NCBI RefSeq assembly: GCF_004011505.1
Contig: NZ_SAUN01000001.1
Coordinates: 4,526,001-4,590,000 of the forward strand
Source: Nonomuraea polychroma
GTDB lineage: Bacteria; Actinomycetota; Actinomycetes; Streptosporangiales; Streptosporangiaceae
Direction of reading: 5' to 3'
Length of the DNA: 64,000 bases
Positions 15,177 through 23,809 of this stretch are shown here, one piece after another. Numbering within the stretch: the stretch's first letter is position 1; the number at the start of each line of letters is the position of its first letter. Made by a program: the position numbers and the translations under genes. Under the pieces are notes generated by a model. That model was not told the DNA's origin. It made no database searches and saw only the letters and a program-made list of their open reading frames with translations.

Positions 15177-16784
15177 ATGGGTGCTGACGCAATGCTCTCG
15201 TACGCCTCCGGCGTGTCCGACGTACCTCTGCTGGGTGAGACGATCGGGGAGAACTTCGAGCGCGCCGTGGCGCGGTTCGGCGGGCACGAGGCGCTGCTGG
15301 ACGTGGCGGCCGGGCGCCGCTGGACCTACGCCGAGCTGGACGCCGCCGTCAACGAGGTGGCGCTCGGCCTGCTGGCCCGGGGCGTCGCCAAGGGCGACCG
15401 GGTCGGCATCTGGGCGCCGAACTGCGCCGAATGGGTGCTCGTCCAGTACGCCACCGCCAAGATCGGCGCGATCCTGGTCAACGTCAATCCCGCCTACCGC
15501 GCCCATGAGCTGGCGTACGTCGTGCACCAGTCCGGCATGCGGCTGCTCATCAGCGCGGTCACGCACAAGACCAGCGACTACCGGGCGATGATCGGCGAGA
15601 TCGGCTTCGCGGACGCGATCTTCATCGGCGACGACGGCTGGGACGAGCTGGTCGAAAGCGGCCGGCGAGGGGATCCGGCGGCGCTGCGGGCGCGGGCGGC
15701 GGAGCTGACGTTCGACGACCCGATCAACATCCAGTACACCTCGGGCACCACCGGCTTCCCCAAAGGCGCCACGCTGTCGCACCACAACATCCTCAACAAC
15801 GGCTACTTCGTCGGCGAGCTCCTCGGCTACACCGAGCGGGACCGGGTGTGCCTGCCGGTGCCGCTGTACCACTGCTTCGGCATGGTCATGGGCAATCTCG
15901 GCGCGACCTCGCACGGCTCGTGCATCGTGCTGCCGTCGCCCGGCTTCGACCCGGAGGCGACGTTGCGGGCCGTGCAGGAGGAGCGGTGCACGTCCTTGTA
16001 CGGGGTCCCGACGATGTTCATCGCCGAACTCGCCGTGTCCGGAAATTTCGACCTTTCCACCCTCAGAACCGGCATCATGGCCGGCTCCCCGTGCCCCGTC
16101 GAGGTCATGAAGCGCGTGGTCAGCGAGATGAACATGACCGAGGTCGCCATCTGCTACGGCATGACCGAGACCTCACCCGTCTCCACGATGACCCGCGCGG
16201 ACGACGGCCTGGCGCGCCGCACCGAGACCGTCGGCCGCGTGATGCCGCACATCGAGGTGAAGATCGTGCACCCGGAGACCCGGCTGACCGTACCGCGGGG
16301 CGAGCCCGGCGAGCTGTGCACCCGCGGCTACTCGGTCATGCTCGGCTACTGGGGCCGGCCGGAGGCCACGGCCGAGGCCATCGACGCCGCCCGCTGGATG
16401 CGTACCGGCGACCTGGCCGCCATGGACGAAGACGGCTACGTCAGCATCGTCGGCCGCATCAAGGACATGGTGATCCGCGGCGGTGAGAACATCTACCCGC
16501 GCGAGATCGAGGAGTTCCTGTACGGCCACCCGGACATCCAGGACGTGCAGGTGATCGGCGTGCCGGACGAGAAGTACGGCGAGGAGCTCATGGCCTGGAT
16601 CGTCATGCGGCCCGGCGCCGAGCCGCTGACGGCCGAACAGATCAGGGAGTTCTGCTCGGGGCGGCTGGCCCACTACAAGATCCCCCGCTACGTGCACGTG
16701 GTGGACTCCTTCCCGATGACGATCACCGGGAAGATCCGCAAGGTCGAGATGCGCGAGCAGGCCGCCCGCTTCCTCGGCAGCTGA
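15177..16784 (+). CDS. Acyl-CoA synthetase / AMP-binding ligase
   Basis: A 535-residue ANL-superfamily enzyme. ATG 15177 is used because GGGAG lies upstream; ATG 15192 has no site. Key motifs are the P-loop (YTSGTTGFPKGATLSHHN), the adenine motif (CYGMTETSPVSTMT), the hinge and nucleotide motif (RTGDLAAMDEDGYVSIVGR, IKDMVIRGGENIYPREIEE) and the catalytic Lys (MTITGKIRKVEMREQ). It activates a fatty or aromatic acid as the acyl adenylate and thioesterifies it to CoA. Overall resemblance is to medium/long-chain FadD-type ligases. It stands alone, between the regulator remnant and a small membrane gene. Confidence 0.9.
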   Translation: MGADAMLSYASGVSDVPLLGETIGENFERAVARFGGHEALLDVAAGRRWTYAELDAAVNEVALGLLARGVAKGDRVGIWAPNCAEWVLVQYATAKIGAILVNVNPAYRAHELAYVVHQSGMRLLISAVTHKTSDYRAMIGEIGFADAIFIGDDGWDELVESGRRGDPAALRARAAELTFDDPINIQYTSGTTGFPKGATLSHHNILNNGYFVGELLGYTERDRVCLPVPLYHCFGMVMGNLGATSHGSCIVLPSPGFDPEATLRAVQEERCTSLYGVPTMFIAELAVSGNFDLSTLRTGIMAGSPCPVEVMKRVVSEMNMTEVAICYGMTETSPVSTMTRADDGLARRTETVGRVMPHIEVKIVHPETRLTVPRGEPGELCTRGYSVMLGYWGRPEATAEAIDAARWMRTGDLAAMDEDGYVSIVGRIKDMVIRGGENIYPREIEEFLYGHPDIQDVQVIGVPDEKYGEELMAWIVMRPGAEPLTAEQIREFCSGRLAHYKIPRYVHVVDSFPMTITGKIRKVEMREQAARFLGS

Positions 16785-16863
16785 GCGTCAGCCGAAAGAT
16801 GTACGCCGATCTCCTCAACGCGCAGGAAGATCGTCGGCCTGGCTCTTCACTAACGTTTCCGGC

Positions 16864-17061
16864 ATGACGTCCGCGCGTAAAACGCTCCTTACCGGCCTGG
16901 CCACCTTCGTCGGCGGCCTGGCGCTCTGGTTGTTCGGCCTCGACGAGGAGATCTTCATCTTCACGCCGTCGAAGATCGGCCTGGTCCTGATGGTCCTCGG
17001 CGGGGTGGAGACCCTGTACGGCGTGTACAAGACCGTGCGCGGCGACGCCGAGCCAGGTTGA
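16864..17061 (+). CDS. Small two-helix membrane protein (DUF5708-like)
   Basis: A 65-residue protein from ATG 16864 with two hydrophobic helices (LLTGLATFVGGLALWLFGL and KIGLVLMVLGGVETLYGVY) joined by an acidic loop. This pattern resembles the actinobacterial family DUF5708, whose function is unknown. An upstream ribosome site is weak. The family match is from memory of the pattern, not a search. Confidence 0.6.
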   Translation: MTSARKTLLTGLATFVGGLALWLFGLDEEIFIFTPSKIGLVLMVLGGVETLYGVYKTVRGDAEPG

Positions 17062-17126
17062 TCGCATCCTCGAGCCGCCTGCTCCTCCGCCGGAACCGGA
17101 CCTGGCTGCCTGCTTTCCCCCAATGA

Positions 17127-17141
17127 TGAAAACCATTATCG
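17127..17141. promoter_or_regulatory. Zur-like box upstream of ABC importer
   Basis: TGAAAACCATTATCG matches 11 of 15 positions of the actinobacterial Zur consensus TGAAAATGATTTTCA. It sits 35 bp before the GTG of the substrate-binding protein gene, where a repressor would cover the promoter. Zinc-dependent repression of the importer is inferred from this match. Confidence 0.6.
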
Positions 17142-17175
17142 TTGCGGAGGATTGGGCTGCTGAGGGGAGACAAGG

Positions 17176-18729
17176 GTGCGGAGACGAGCCGCGATCGTGG
17201 TGCCGGCCATGCTGTTAGGGATGGTCCTGTCGGGGTGTGGCGGCTCGCCCGAGGCCCAGGAGGACGCCGGCCTGCTGACCTTGGCGGCTCCTCGGGACCT
17301 GGTCGCCGGGCCGCAGGACCCATACTTCACGCACCAGACGCTCCGCGTCTGGGAGCCGCTGGTGAATGTGGACGACAAGCTGCGGCCGGTGCCCGCGCTC
17401 GCCACCTCCTGGGAGAGCGCGGAGGGCGGGCGGCGGTGGACGTTCACGCTGCGCGAAGGGGTGCGCTTCAGCGACGGGACGGCGCTGAACGCCGAGGCGG
17501 TGGTGGCCAACGTCCAGCGGTTCCTGCGCATCGCGCCCCGGCAGTCGGCGTTCTTCAGCCTCGACGCCGGGATGGAGGCGGCTTACGGGCAGCTGGAGGA
17601 GGTACGCGCGGACGGCGGACGGGTGACGTTCGAGCTGCGGCGGCCCGTGGCGGATCTGCCGGGGCGGCTGGCCGGGTTCTTCAGCATGGTGCAGTCGCCG
17701 AAGGCGTTCGCCGCCTCCGGGGACTTCGCCGCGAACCCGGTGGGGACGGGGCCGTACACGCTGGCCCGGTGGGTCAAGGGGCAGCAGGCAGAGCTGGCGG
17801 CCAACCCGCACTACTACGGGGCGGCGCCGGCGTACAAGAAGATCGTGGTCAAGGTGATCCCGGACGCCAACGCGCGGGTCGCCGCGCTGCGCGCCGGCGA
17901 GGTCGACGGGCTGATCGACAAGGGGGCGCTGCTGTCCGGGCAGGTCGCGGCCGTCGCCGCCGACAGCCGGTTCCGGGTCGTCCGCAGTCCGTCGGCGCTG
18001 ACGCACTACCTCACCTTCAACGGCTCCCGCGAGCCCTTCTCCGACCCGCGCTTGCGGGAGGCGGCGGAGCTGGCCATCGACCGCAGGACGATCGCGGAGA
18101 AACTGCTCGCCGGCACGGCCAAGCCGGGCGCCGCGTTCCTGTCGCCGGTCTTCGGCGATCTGTCCGATCCGGGGGTGGCCGCCTCCTACGATCCGGCGCG
18201 CGCCCGCGCACTGGTGAGCGCGGCCGGTCGCCCCGCCGCGCCCGTGACGATCCTCATCTCGTCGGCCGAGACGGGGCAGTTTCCCTACACCGACGTCGCC
18301 GAGGTGCTGCGGGCGGCGTTCGAGCAGGCGGGGCTGCCGGCGAAGGTGACGATGGCCGAGGCGACCAAGGCCGTCATGGAGGCCGGGGACTACGACGTCT
18401 TCCTCAGCGCGTACAGCGTGCCGAACGGGGACGCCGACTACCTGTTCCGCCGCTTCCTGCGCTCCGACGCGGCCTGGAACGTCGACCGCAAGCTCGGCTA
18501 CCGCAGCCAGGAGTTCGACGCACTCGTCGACCAGGCCGCGACCGAGACCGGCCAGGCCGAGCGGCGGGACCTGTACCGGCGTCTCCAGCGGCTGCTCGCG
18601 GCCGACCGGCCGATGATCCCGCTGGCGTACCAGGACAATCCCGTCGTGACGACCACCGGGGTCGGCGGGGTGGTGCAGAATGCGGCGTATGTCGTTGATC
18701 TCGGCAAGCTGACGCCGTCGTCAGGCTGA
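17176..18729 (+). CDS. Extracellular substrate-binding lipoprotein of peptide/nickel-type ABC importer
   Basis: A 517-residue SBP family 5 protein from GTG 17176 with GAGGGGAG upstream. The signal peptide ends in a lipobox (MVLSGCGGSP), so it is anchored to the outer face of the membrane. It has the family-5 landmarks WTFTLREGVRFSDGTALNAE, NPVGTGPYTL, YLTFNGSREPFSDPRLREA and VAALRAGEVDGLIDKGAL. Family 5 binds peptides, nickel chelates or metallophores. The Zur-like box favours a zinc- or zincophore-binding role over bulk peptides. It is transcribed with two permease genes immediately downstream, the first after one intervening base. Confidence 0.87.
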   Translation: MRRRAAIVVPAMLLGMVLSGCGGSPEAQEDAGLLTLAAPRDLVAGPQDPYFTHQTLRVWEPLVNVDDKLRPVPALATSWESAEGGRRWTFTLREGVRFSDGTALNAEAVVANVQRFLRIAPRQSAFFSLDAGMEAAYGQLEEVRADGGRVTFELRRPVADLPGRLAGFFSMVQSPKAFAASGDFAANPVGTGPYTLARWVKGQQAELAANPHYYGAAPAYKKIVVKVIPDANARVAALRAGEVDGLIDKGALLSGQVAAVAADSRFRVVRSPSALTHYLTFNGSREPFSDPRLREAAELAIDRRTIAEKLLAGTAKPGAAFLSPVFGDLSDPGVAASYDPARARALVSAAGRPAAPVTILISSAETGQFPYTDVAEVLRAAFEQAGLPAKVTMAEATKAVMEAGDYDVFLSAYSVPNGDADYLFRRFLRSDAAWNVDRKLGYRSQEFDALVDQAATETGQAERRDLYRRLQRLLAADRPMIPLAYQDNPVVTTTGVGGVVQNAAYVVDLGKLTPSSG

Positions 18730-18730
18730 C

Positions 18731-19645
18731 GTGGCGTTCTTGCTGCGGCGTGCCGCGGAGACGCTGCTCGTGCTGCTGGTGCTGTCGGTGCTGGTCTTCC
18801 TGCTGACCTCGATGGCGCCCGGGGACCCGGCCGAGGAGATCCTGCGCCGGGGCGGGATCCAGCCCACGGCGGGCAGCGTCGCCGTGTTACGTGCCGAGCT
18901 GGGCCTCGACCAGCCGCTCCCGGTCCGGTACGTGCGATGGTTGTCCGAGGTGGTGCGGGGCGATCTCGGGCATTCCTACGTGGACCGCTCGCCGGTGACG
19001 GGCGAGATCCTGGCACGTCTGCCGGCGACACTGCGGCTGGCGGGCGCGGCGGCGCTGGTCGCGGGCGGTCTGGCGGTGCTCGCCTCGCTCCGGCCGCGCG
19101 GGCTGGGCGGACGGGTGGTCACGGCGGTGACGGTGGTGGTCGCGAGCGTGCCACCGTACATCGTCGGGATTCTGCTGATCAGCGTGGTCGCGGTCGGCCT
19201 GCGCGCCCTGCCGACTGGAGGCGACTCCGGGCCGGGCGCCCTGGTGCTGCCCGCGCTGACGCTCGGGCTGGCGGGCGCCGCCACGCTGACCCGGCTGCTG
19301 CGCGCCGACCTGGCCCAGGCGCTGGCGTTGCCGTTCGTCCGGCTGGCCGCCGCCAAGGGGCTGAGTGCCCGGCGGGCCGTCACGGTGCACGCGCTGCGCG
19401 TGGCCGCGCCGAACGCGATCACGGCCGGGGGCGCGGTGCTGGCCGACCTGGTGGCCGGTGCCGTGGTGGTGGAGACGCTGTTCTCCTGGCCGGGGGTGGG
19501 GCAGCTGGCGATCTCGGCGATCCGGCAGCGGGATGTGCCCGTCGTGCAGGCGTACGTGCTGGTCATCGGAGCGGCGACGGTCCTGCTCCTGGCCCTGGTG
19601 GACCTGTGCCTGGCGGCGGCCGACCCACGGGTGCGCCGCCGATGA
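18731..19645 (+). CDS. ABC transporter permease (DppB/NikB type)
   Basis: A 304-residue integral membrane protein beginning at GTG 18731, one base after the binding-protein stop. The N-terminal helix VLLVLSVLVFLLTSMAPGDP is the classic DppB/NikB opening. It continues with the periplasmic loop (LGLDQPLPVRYVRWLSEVVR) and the cytoplasmic EAA-type coupling loop (VRLAAAKGLSARRAVTVHAL). About six helices are seen. It forms half of the transmembrane channel with the next gene product. Substrate inference follows the Zur-like box upstream of the operon. Confidence 0.9.
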   Translation: MAFLLRRAAETLLVLLVLSVLVFLLTSMAPGDPAEEILRRGGIQPTAGSVAVLRAELGLDQPLPVRYVRWLSEVVRGDLGHSYVDRSPVTGEILARLPATLRLAGAAALVAGGLAVLASLRPRGLGGRVVTAVTVVVASVPPYIVGILLISVVAVGLRALPTGGDSGPGALVLPALTLGLAGAATLTRLLRADLAQALALPFVRLAAAKGLSARRAVTVHALRVAAPNAITAGGAVLADLVAGAVVVETLFSWPGVGQLAISAIRQRDVPVVQAYVLVIGAATVLLLALVDLCLAAADPRVRRR

Positions 19646-20466
19646 CCGGACCCGGCCTCACCTGGCGCCGGCTCATGGGTGGATCACCCGGGGCGGGCCG
19701 CGCGGGGATCGTGCTTTTGACGGCGATCGTGGCGTTCTGCGGCCTGACCCCGGTCCTGTCCCCCCACGACCCGTACCTGCCGGATCCCGCGCTCGCCCTG
19801 CTGCCACCCGCTCCCCGGCACTGGCTCGGCACCGACCAGCTCGGCCGCGACCTGCTCACCAGGACCGCAGCGGCAGGCATGGTCTCCTTGCTGACCGCGT
19901 TCGCCATCACGGCGATCACCACGGCGCTCGGCACCCTGGCCGGCACCGTGGCCGGGCTGGCCGGCGGGTTGCCGGAGCGGCTGCTGCGGCACGCGGCCAC
20001 GGTCGCACTCGCCCTGCCCGGCCTCACGCTCGCCCTGGCGCTGGCGGGCGTGCTGCCGCCAGGACCCGGCACGATGGTGGCCGCGCTCGTCCCGCTCGGC
20101 TGGGTGAACTGCGGCCTCGTCGCCCACACCGCCACCCGGCGCCTGGCCGGCTCGGACTTCGTCCTGGCCACCCGCGCCCTCGGCGCCTCCCCGTCCTACC
20201 TGCTGCGCCGCACCATCGCACCGCACATCGCCGGGCCGGTGCTCACGGTCGCCACCGCGGACTTCGCCCGTACGCTGATCGCGGCCACCTCGCTGAGCTT
20301 CCTCGGCATCGGCCTGCCCCCGCCGGTGACCGACTGGGGCGGTCTGGTGAGCGACGCCGTGCCTCTGCTGATCGCCGCCCCTCGTCTGGCGATCGCCCCC
20401 GCCCTCGCCCTGGCGGTCACGGGCGTGGCCGTCACTCTGATCGTGGACGCCCGCCGGCTCAGTTAG
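19642..20466 (+). CDS. ABC transporter permease (DppC/NikC type)
   Basis: A 274-residue membrane protein starting at ATG 19642, overlapping the previous stop as ATGA. DppC landmarks are PRHWLGTDQLGRDLLTRTAA after the first helix, the coupling loop (FVLATRALGASPSYLLRRTI) and the C-terminal SLSFLGIGLPPPVTDWGGLV. The operon ends here: the next gene is convergent and no ATP-binding protein gene follows. The transporter must therefore borrow ATPase subunits encoded elsewhere or be incomplete. Only 16 bp separate its stop from the end of the P450 gene. Confidence 0.9.
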   Translation: MTGPGLTWRRLMGGSPGAGRAGIVLLTAIVAFCGLTPVLSPHDPYLPDPALALLPPAPRHWLGTDQLGRDLLTRTAAAGMVSLLTAFAITAITTALGTLAGTVAGLAGGLPERLLRHAATVALALPGLTLALALAGVLPPGPGTMVAALVPLGWVNCGLVAHTATRRLAGSDFVLATRALGASPSYLLRRTIAPHIAGPVLTVATADFARTLIAATSLSFLGIGLPPPVTDWGGLVSDAVPLLIAAPRLAIAPALALAVTGVAVTLIVDARRLS

Positions 20467-20482
20467 GACGGGCGTGTTGCGG

Positions 20483-21754
20483 TCAGCCGAGGCGGAGGGG
20501 CAGGGTGCGCGGGCCGCGGACCTGGCCCGCCGCCCAGGTCACCGCCGAGGGGTCGGCCAGGGTGAAGGCCGGGATGCGCTGCAGCCAGACCTCCAGCGCG
20601 ACCCGCAGCTCCATGCGGGCCAGGTGGGAGCCCACGCAGCGGTGGATGCCCAGGCCGAAGGCGACATGGCGGTTGACCTGGCGGTCGATGACCACCTCAC
20701 CCGCCCGCTCGAACTGCGCAGGGTCGCGGTTGGCCGCCGGGAACGACAGCAGCACCCAATCGTCGGCCTTCATGTCCACGCCGTTCCAGCGCATGTCCTC
20801 CTTGACCAGCCGCGCCATCGTCACCGGCGCGTACACGCGCAGCAGCTCCTCCATCGCGGTCGGCAGCAACCCCGGCTCGGCGACCAGGCGCTCCCGATCG
20901 GCAGGGGTCCTGGCCAGGTGCCACAGCGACGCCCCGATGGCGCTCCACGTCGTGTCGATGCCGGCGATGAGCAGCAGCGCCATCGTGCCGGCGACATGGT
21001 CGGGGGCGAGCTTCCTGCCGTACAGCTCAGCGTTGATCAAATACGTCGTCAGGTCGTCGCGCGGGTGGTCCACATGGTCGCGGATCTGGGCCAAGAGGTA
21101 GTCGAACAGTTGCCCCATCCGCTTGATGCGCTCCTCGGGCGGCAGGTTGACGCCTTCGAGGGCGTTCTCGATGAACTCGCGGAAACGCGGCCCATCCTCG
21201 GGCGGGAAGCCCAGCATGTCGGAGATGACGCGCATCGGGATGTGCTGGGCGTAATCGGCGGCGGCGTCGACCACCTCCTGCCCCTCCAGCGCGTCGATGA
21301 GCTCGTGGCAGAACGCCCGGGTCGCCGCCTCCCGCTTGGCGACCGCGCTCTTGGTGAACGCCGGCAACAGGAGCTTGCGGGCGTCGTGGTGGAACGGCGG
21401 GTCGGACGAGATCGGCGGCGTGCCGCCCACCGGGGCCAGCTCACGCGGCGGCCGGAAGTTGCTCATGATGATCGACCGCGACGAGAAGCGCTCGGTGTCG
21501 TACGCGATGGCCGCGACATCCTCGTAGCGCGTCGGCAGCCAGCCGCCGCCGAACCGCCCGGTGTGCGCGATCGGGCAGCGCTGCCGCAGGTCGTCCTGGA
21601 TGGGGTACGGGTCGGCCGCCCACTCGGGCTCGACGTGCGAGAAATCCGTCGCCCAGTCCGAGACCGGGCCGGTGATGATCTCGTTGCGGGTGCCGTACGG
21701 CTCGTCCCCGCGCGCCTCCCGGAAGTCCTGGCTGAAGCGGTCGTCGACGGTCAT
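20483..21754 (-). CDS. Cytochrome P450
   Basis: A 423-residue soluble P450 from ATG 21754. The I-helix (LLIAGIDTTWSAIG, with the acid/Thr pair), the ExxR helix (EELLRVYAPV) and the haem-binding loop (FGLGIHRCVGSHLARMEL, Cys thiolate) are complete. Typical bacterial class I features are present, including PPFHHDARKLLLPAF. The product is a monooxygenase fed by a small ferredoxin, which is encoded 10 bp upstream in the same operon. Overall character resembles CYPs that oxidise terpenoid or aromatic compounds, but the substrate cannot be told. The TetR gene at the head of the operon probably controls it. Confidence 0.93.
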   Translation of the reverse strand: MTVDDRFSQDFREARGDEPYGTRNEIITGPVSDWATDFSHVEPEWAADPYPIQDDLRQRCPIAHTGRFGGGWLPTRYEDVAAIAYDTERFSSRSIIMSNFRPPRELAPVGGTPPISSDPPFHHDARKLLLPAFTKSAVAKREAATRAFCHELIDALEGQEVVDAAADYAQHIPMRVISDMLGFPPEDGPRFREFIENALEGVNLPPEERIKRMGQLFDYLLAQIRDHVDHPRDDLTTYLINAELYGRKLAPDHVAGTMALLLIAGIDTTWSAIGASLWHLARTPADRERLVAEPGLLPTAMEELLRVYAPVTMARLVKEDMRWNGVDMKADDWVLLSFPAANRDPAQFERAGEVVIDRQVNRHVAFGLGIHRCVGSHLARMELRVALEVWLQRIPAFTLADPSAVTWAAGQVRGPRTLPLRLG

Positions 21755-21764
21755 GCCACGCCTC

Positions 21765-21956
21765 CTAGAGGATCTCGATCGCGCGTTCGGGGCAGTTGGC
21801 CGCAGCCAGGCGGGCCGCCTGCTCCTCCTCCGGCGGCACGACACCGTCGCCGACCACCTGCCCGTAGCCCTCTTCGTCCTCGCCGAACAGGCCCGGCGCG
21901 AGGTCGTAGCAGCGGCCGTGTCCCTGGCAACGCTCGGGGTCGATCTTCACTTTCAC
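21765..21956 (-). CDS. 3Fe-4S ferredoxin, P450 redox partner
   Basis: A 63-residue acidic ferredoxin (MKVKIDPERCQGHGRCYDLA). Three Cys ligands are visible (Cys10, Cys16 in CxxHGRC, and Cys55 in NCPERAI). The second position of the usual CxxC pair is His-Gly, which marks the [3Fe-4S] ferredoxins that serve P450s. It carries electrons from a ferredoxin reductase to the P450 encoded next to it. No reductase gene lies nearby. The TAG stop is 10 bases before the P450 start and overlaps that gene's ribosome site. Confidence 0.93.
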   Translation of the reverse strand: MKVKIDPERCQGHGRCYDLAPGLFGEDEEGYGQVVGDGVVPPEEEQAARLAAANCPERAIEIL

Positions 21957-21978
21957 CGTGGTGCTCCGCTCTGTGACG

Positions 21979-22575
21979 CTATGGTGCCGGCGGGGGGGCG
22001 AAGGCGCGGACGACCCGGGTGAGCAACGCCGTCCACTCCCGGTCGTCGACCGCGTGCAGGTCGGGTGGCACGAGCGCGCTGCCCATCGCCAGCAGCATGC
22101 AGAAGTGGACGAGCGCGTCCGGCGACAGCGCGGGGTCGAGCTCGCCGTCGTTCTGGGCGACCCGTACGAGCGCGGACAGCCAGTCGGCGCGCTCGCCCAT
22201 GTAGTCGCGCATCGGCCGGGCGACGTCCTCGTCGCGGCGGGCCGCGACGAGCGCCTCGACGATGAGGTAACCGCAGGCCTCGCGGCGGCGGGGCAACCAG
22301 CGGCCGACGACGAGGAGCAGGTCGGTGATGGACCGGTCCGGGTCGGCGGCGAACAGGTCGGCCAGCAGCCGCGGCCCGTGAGCGCGCAGCGCCGCCACGA
22401 TGAGATCGGCCTTGGAGCCGAAGTGCGCGTACAAGGCGCCGTTGCTCACCCCCGCGGCCGCGGCGATGTCGGCCACGCGCGTGCCGTCGTAGCCGCGCTC
22501 GGCGAACACCTCGGCGGCCGCCCGCAGCAGCCGCTCGCGGGTCTCGGCGGCGGTGACGCCTGCGATCCGCCCCAT
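21979..22575 (-). CDS. TetR-family regulator of ferredoxin-P450 operon
   Basis: A 198-residue TetR protein from ATG 22575 (MGRIAGVTAAETRERLLRAA). The HTH is typical (VADIAAAAGVSNGALYAHFG SKADLI region), followed by a helical ligand domain with two predicted pocket helices. It is the first gene of the leftward run TetR, ferredoxin, P450, with only 22 bp to the ferredoxin start. No strong ribosome site precedes the ATG and earlier in-frame starts to 22668 cannot be excluded. An A/T-rich stretch (22576-22600) just upstream may hold its promoter and operator. Confidence 0.87.
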   Translation of the reverse strand: MGRIAGVTAAETRERLLRAAAEVFAERGYDGTRVADIAAAAGVSNGALYAHFGSKADLIVAALRAHGPRLLADLFAADPDRSITDLLLVVGRWLPRRREACGYLIVEALVAARRDEDVARPMRDYMGERADWLSALVRVAQNDGELDPALSPDALVHFCMLLAMGSALVPPDLHAVDDREWTALLTRVVRAFAPPPAP

Positions 22576-22704
22576 ATGTGAATTAAAAGACTGTTCATTT
22601 GAGCCGTCAACTGGCCCTACCCGGTCTGGCACATTGTCTGGCGTCGCCTCAACTTGAGAGTTCGGCACGGTACTTGATAGTTGACCTGATAGTGAGAGCT
22701 CAGA

Positions 22705-23045
22705 ATGACAGTTGGCCTCCCTCGGCGGCGACGTCTGGCACTGGTGGTTGAGCCGCAGGCGGGTGAATCGTTCGCCTCTTGGGCTGATCGGATGGCGGTA
22801 CGCAACGGATGTCCGGTGTGGATGATCGCCGAGGCGTTAGGGCTGGATGTACGTGCGTCAAGCGATGTCCGTTCACTGGCGTACGGCGTTGTTGTGACGT
22901 CGGAGACCTGCAGGGCGATCGGGGCTGCCACAGGCGTGAGTGCCGAGGTCGTGCGTGGGATGCACCTGGAGGTGTTCGACGGCTCGGCTGTGGATCTGGC
23001 AGGTGTCCGCGTGGGGAAAAGGACTCAGTCCGCCTGGCAGAGGGC
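22705..23045 (+). pseudogene. TniQ-like transposition protein, N-terminal remnant
   Basis: From ATG 22705 the frame reads RRRRLALVVEPQAGESFASW, then ADRMAVRNGCPVWMIAEALG. This is the opening of TniQ-family proteins (a P-x-P-GES-x-x-SW motif followed by a helical target-selection region). Similarity fades after about residue 100 (DLAGVRVGK) and the zinc-finger part is absent. TniQ works with Tn7/Tn5053-like transposases in target choice; no transposase is present here. It marks the left end of a stretch of debris and unrecognised genes up to about 28 kb. Confidence 0.55.
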
Positions 23046-23535
23046 CGTGAGTGGGTGCAGTTCTTCGGCAGCTTCCATGAGTTCTGCCACCTACGCGACC
23101 AGCTCGCCCTCACCGCCGGATACTCCGCCCGCGAGCGCTGCCGCGAACTGACCTTCTACCAGCCCGGACCTCTGCTGACCGCCGCCGGAATGCTCATCAT
23201 TGATGAAATCTGCCTCGGCGGCACGCTCCTGGACGGGTTGCGCTACTTCATGCACCGACGCCGTTACGACCCCTGGGCCGGCACCCTTTGGCACGAATTC
23301 TGAACAGCGCAACAATGCCGCTCTGACCGACCGCATGCTCGGCCACCTCCACATCAACGTGCTTGACGCCGGCCCACTCAAACCCCTTCAGCTCTGGGAA
23401 CCGGGCGCACCTCACCACCGGCACCCACCCGAAACCGTCGACGACCTAGACCTGCCCGAGGCCGCACTGCTCCTGGCCGGTGAAGGCCTTCATCCCTGGC
23501 AGACCATCGCGGGCTTCCGCGCATCCCTGCAGTGA
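23040..23535 (+). other. Two unrecognised C-terminal gene fragments
   Basis: Within this 0.5 kb two plus-strand frames look like real coding ends. The first (23040-23303) reads REWVQFFGSFHEFCHLRDQL, ELTFYQPGPLLTAAGMLIID and MHRRRYDPWAGTLWHEF before its stop. The second (from ATG 23335 to 23535) reads MLGHLHINVLDAGPLKPLQL and ends GLHPWQTIAGFRASLQ. Neither has a recognisable start with a ribosome site, and I know no family for them. They read as tails of genes cut when the TniQ-bearing element decayed. Confidence 0.3.
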
Positions 23536-23592
23536 ACCGATGCCTCGGACCGATCAGCGACCACGTTGATATCCGGTGGAGCCCGGCTTGGG

Positions 23593-23765
23593 GTGACTGC
23601 GCGCTTCAGCCGGCGGATTAGCGCCGGAGTTGGCGGATTGCGCTTGAGTTGGCGAGCTCCGCGCATTCTATGGGCGGGGACGGGCTACTTCGGCTGGCTC
23701 GATCTGCTGCGTCTTCGCTGGTGAGGGCAAGGCGGCGATTCCGGCCGGTTGAAGCGCTCAGTCAC
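23593..23765. repeat. Long hairpin element, copy 1
   Basis: The left end GTGACTGCGCGCTTCAGCCGG pairs with the right end CCGGCCGGTTGAAGCGCTCAGTCAC, separated by about 125 bp. The same termini occur close together at 24600-24649. The two copies bracket the methyltransferase gene. No coding signal is seen inside. It may be a MITE-like or repeated hairpin element. Confidence 0.5.
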
Positions 23766-23809
23766 GGCGAACGGGCATATGTCTGTGCCGCCGAGACTGC
23801 TGGGCCACA

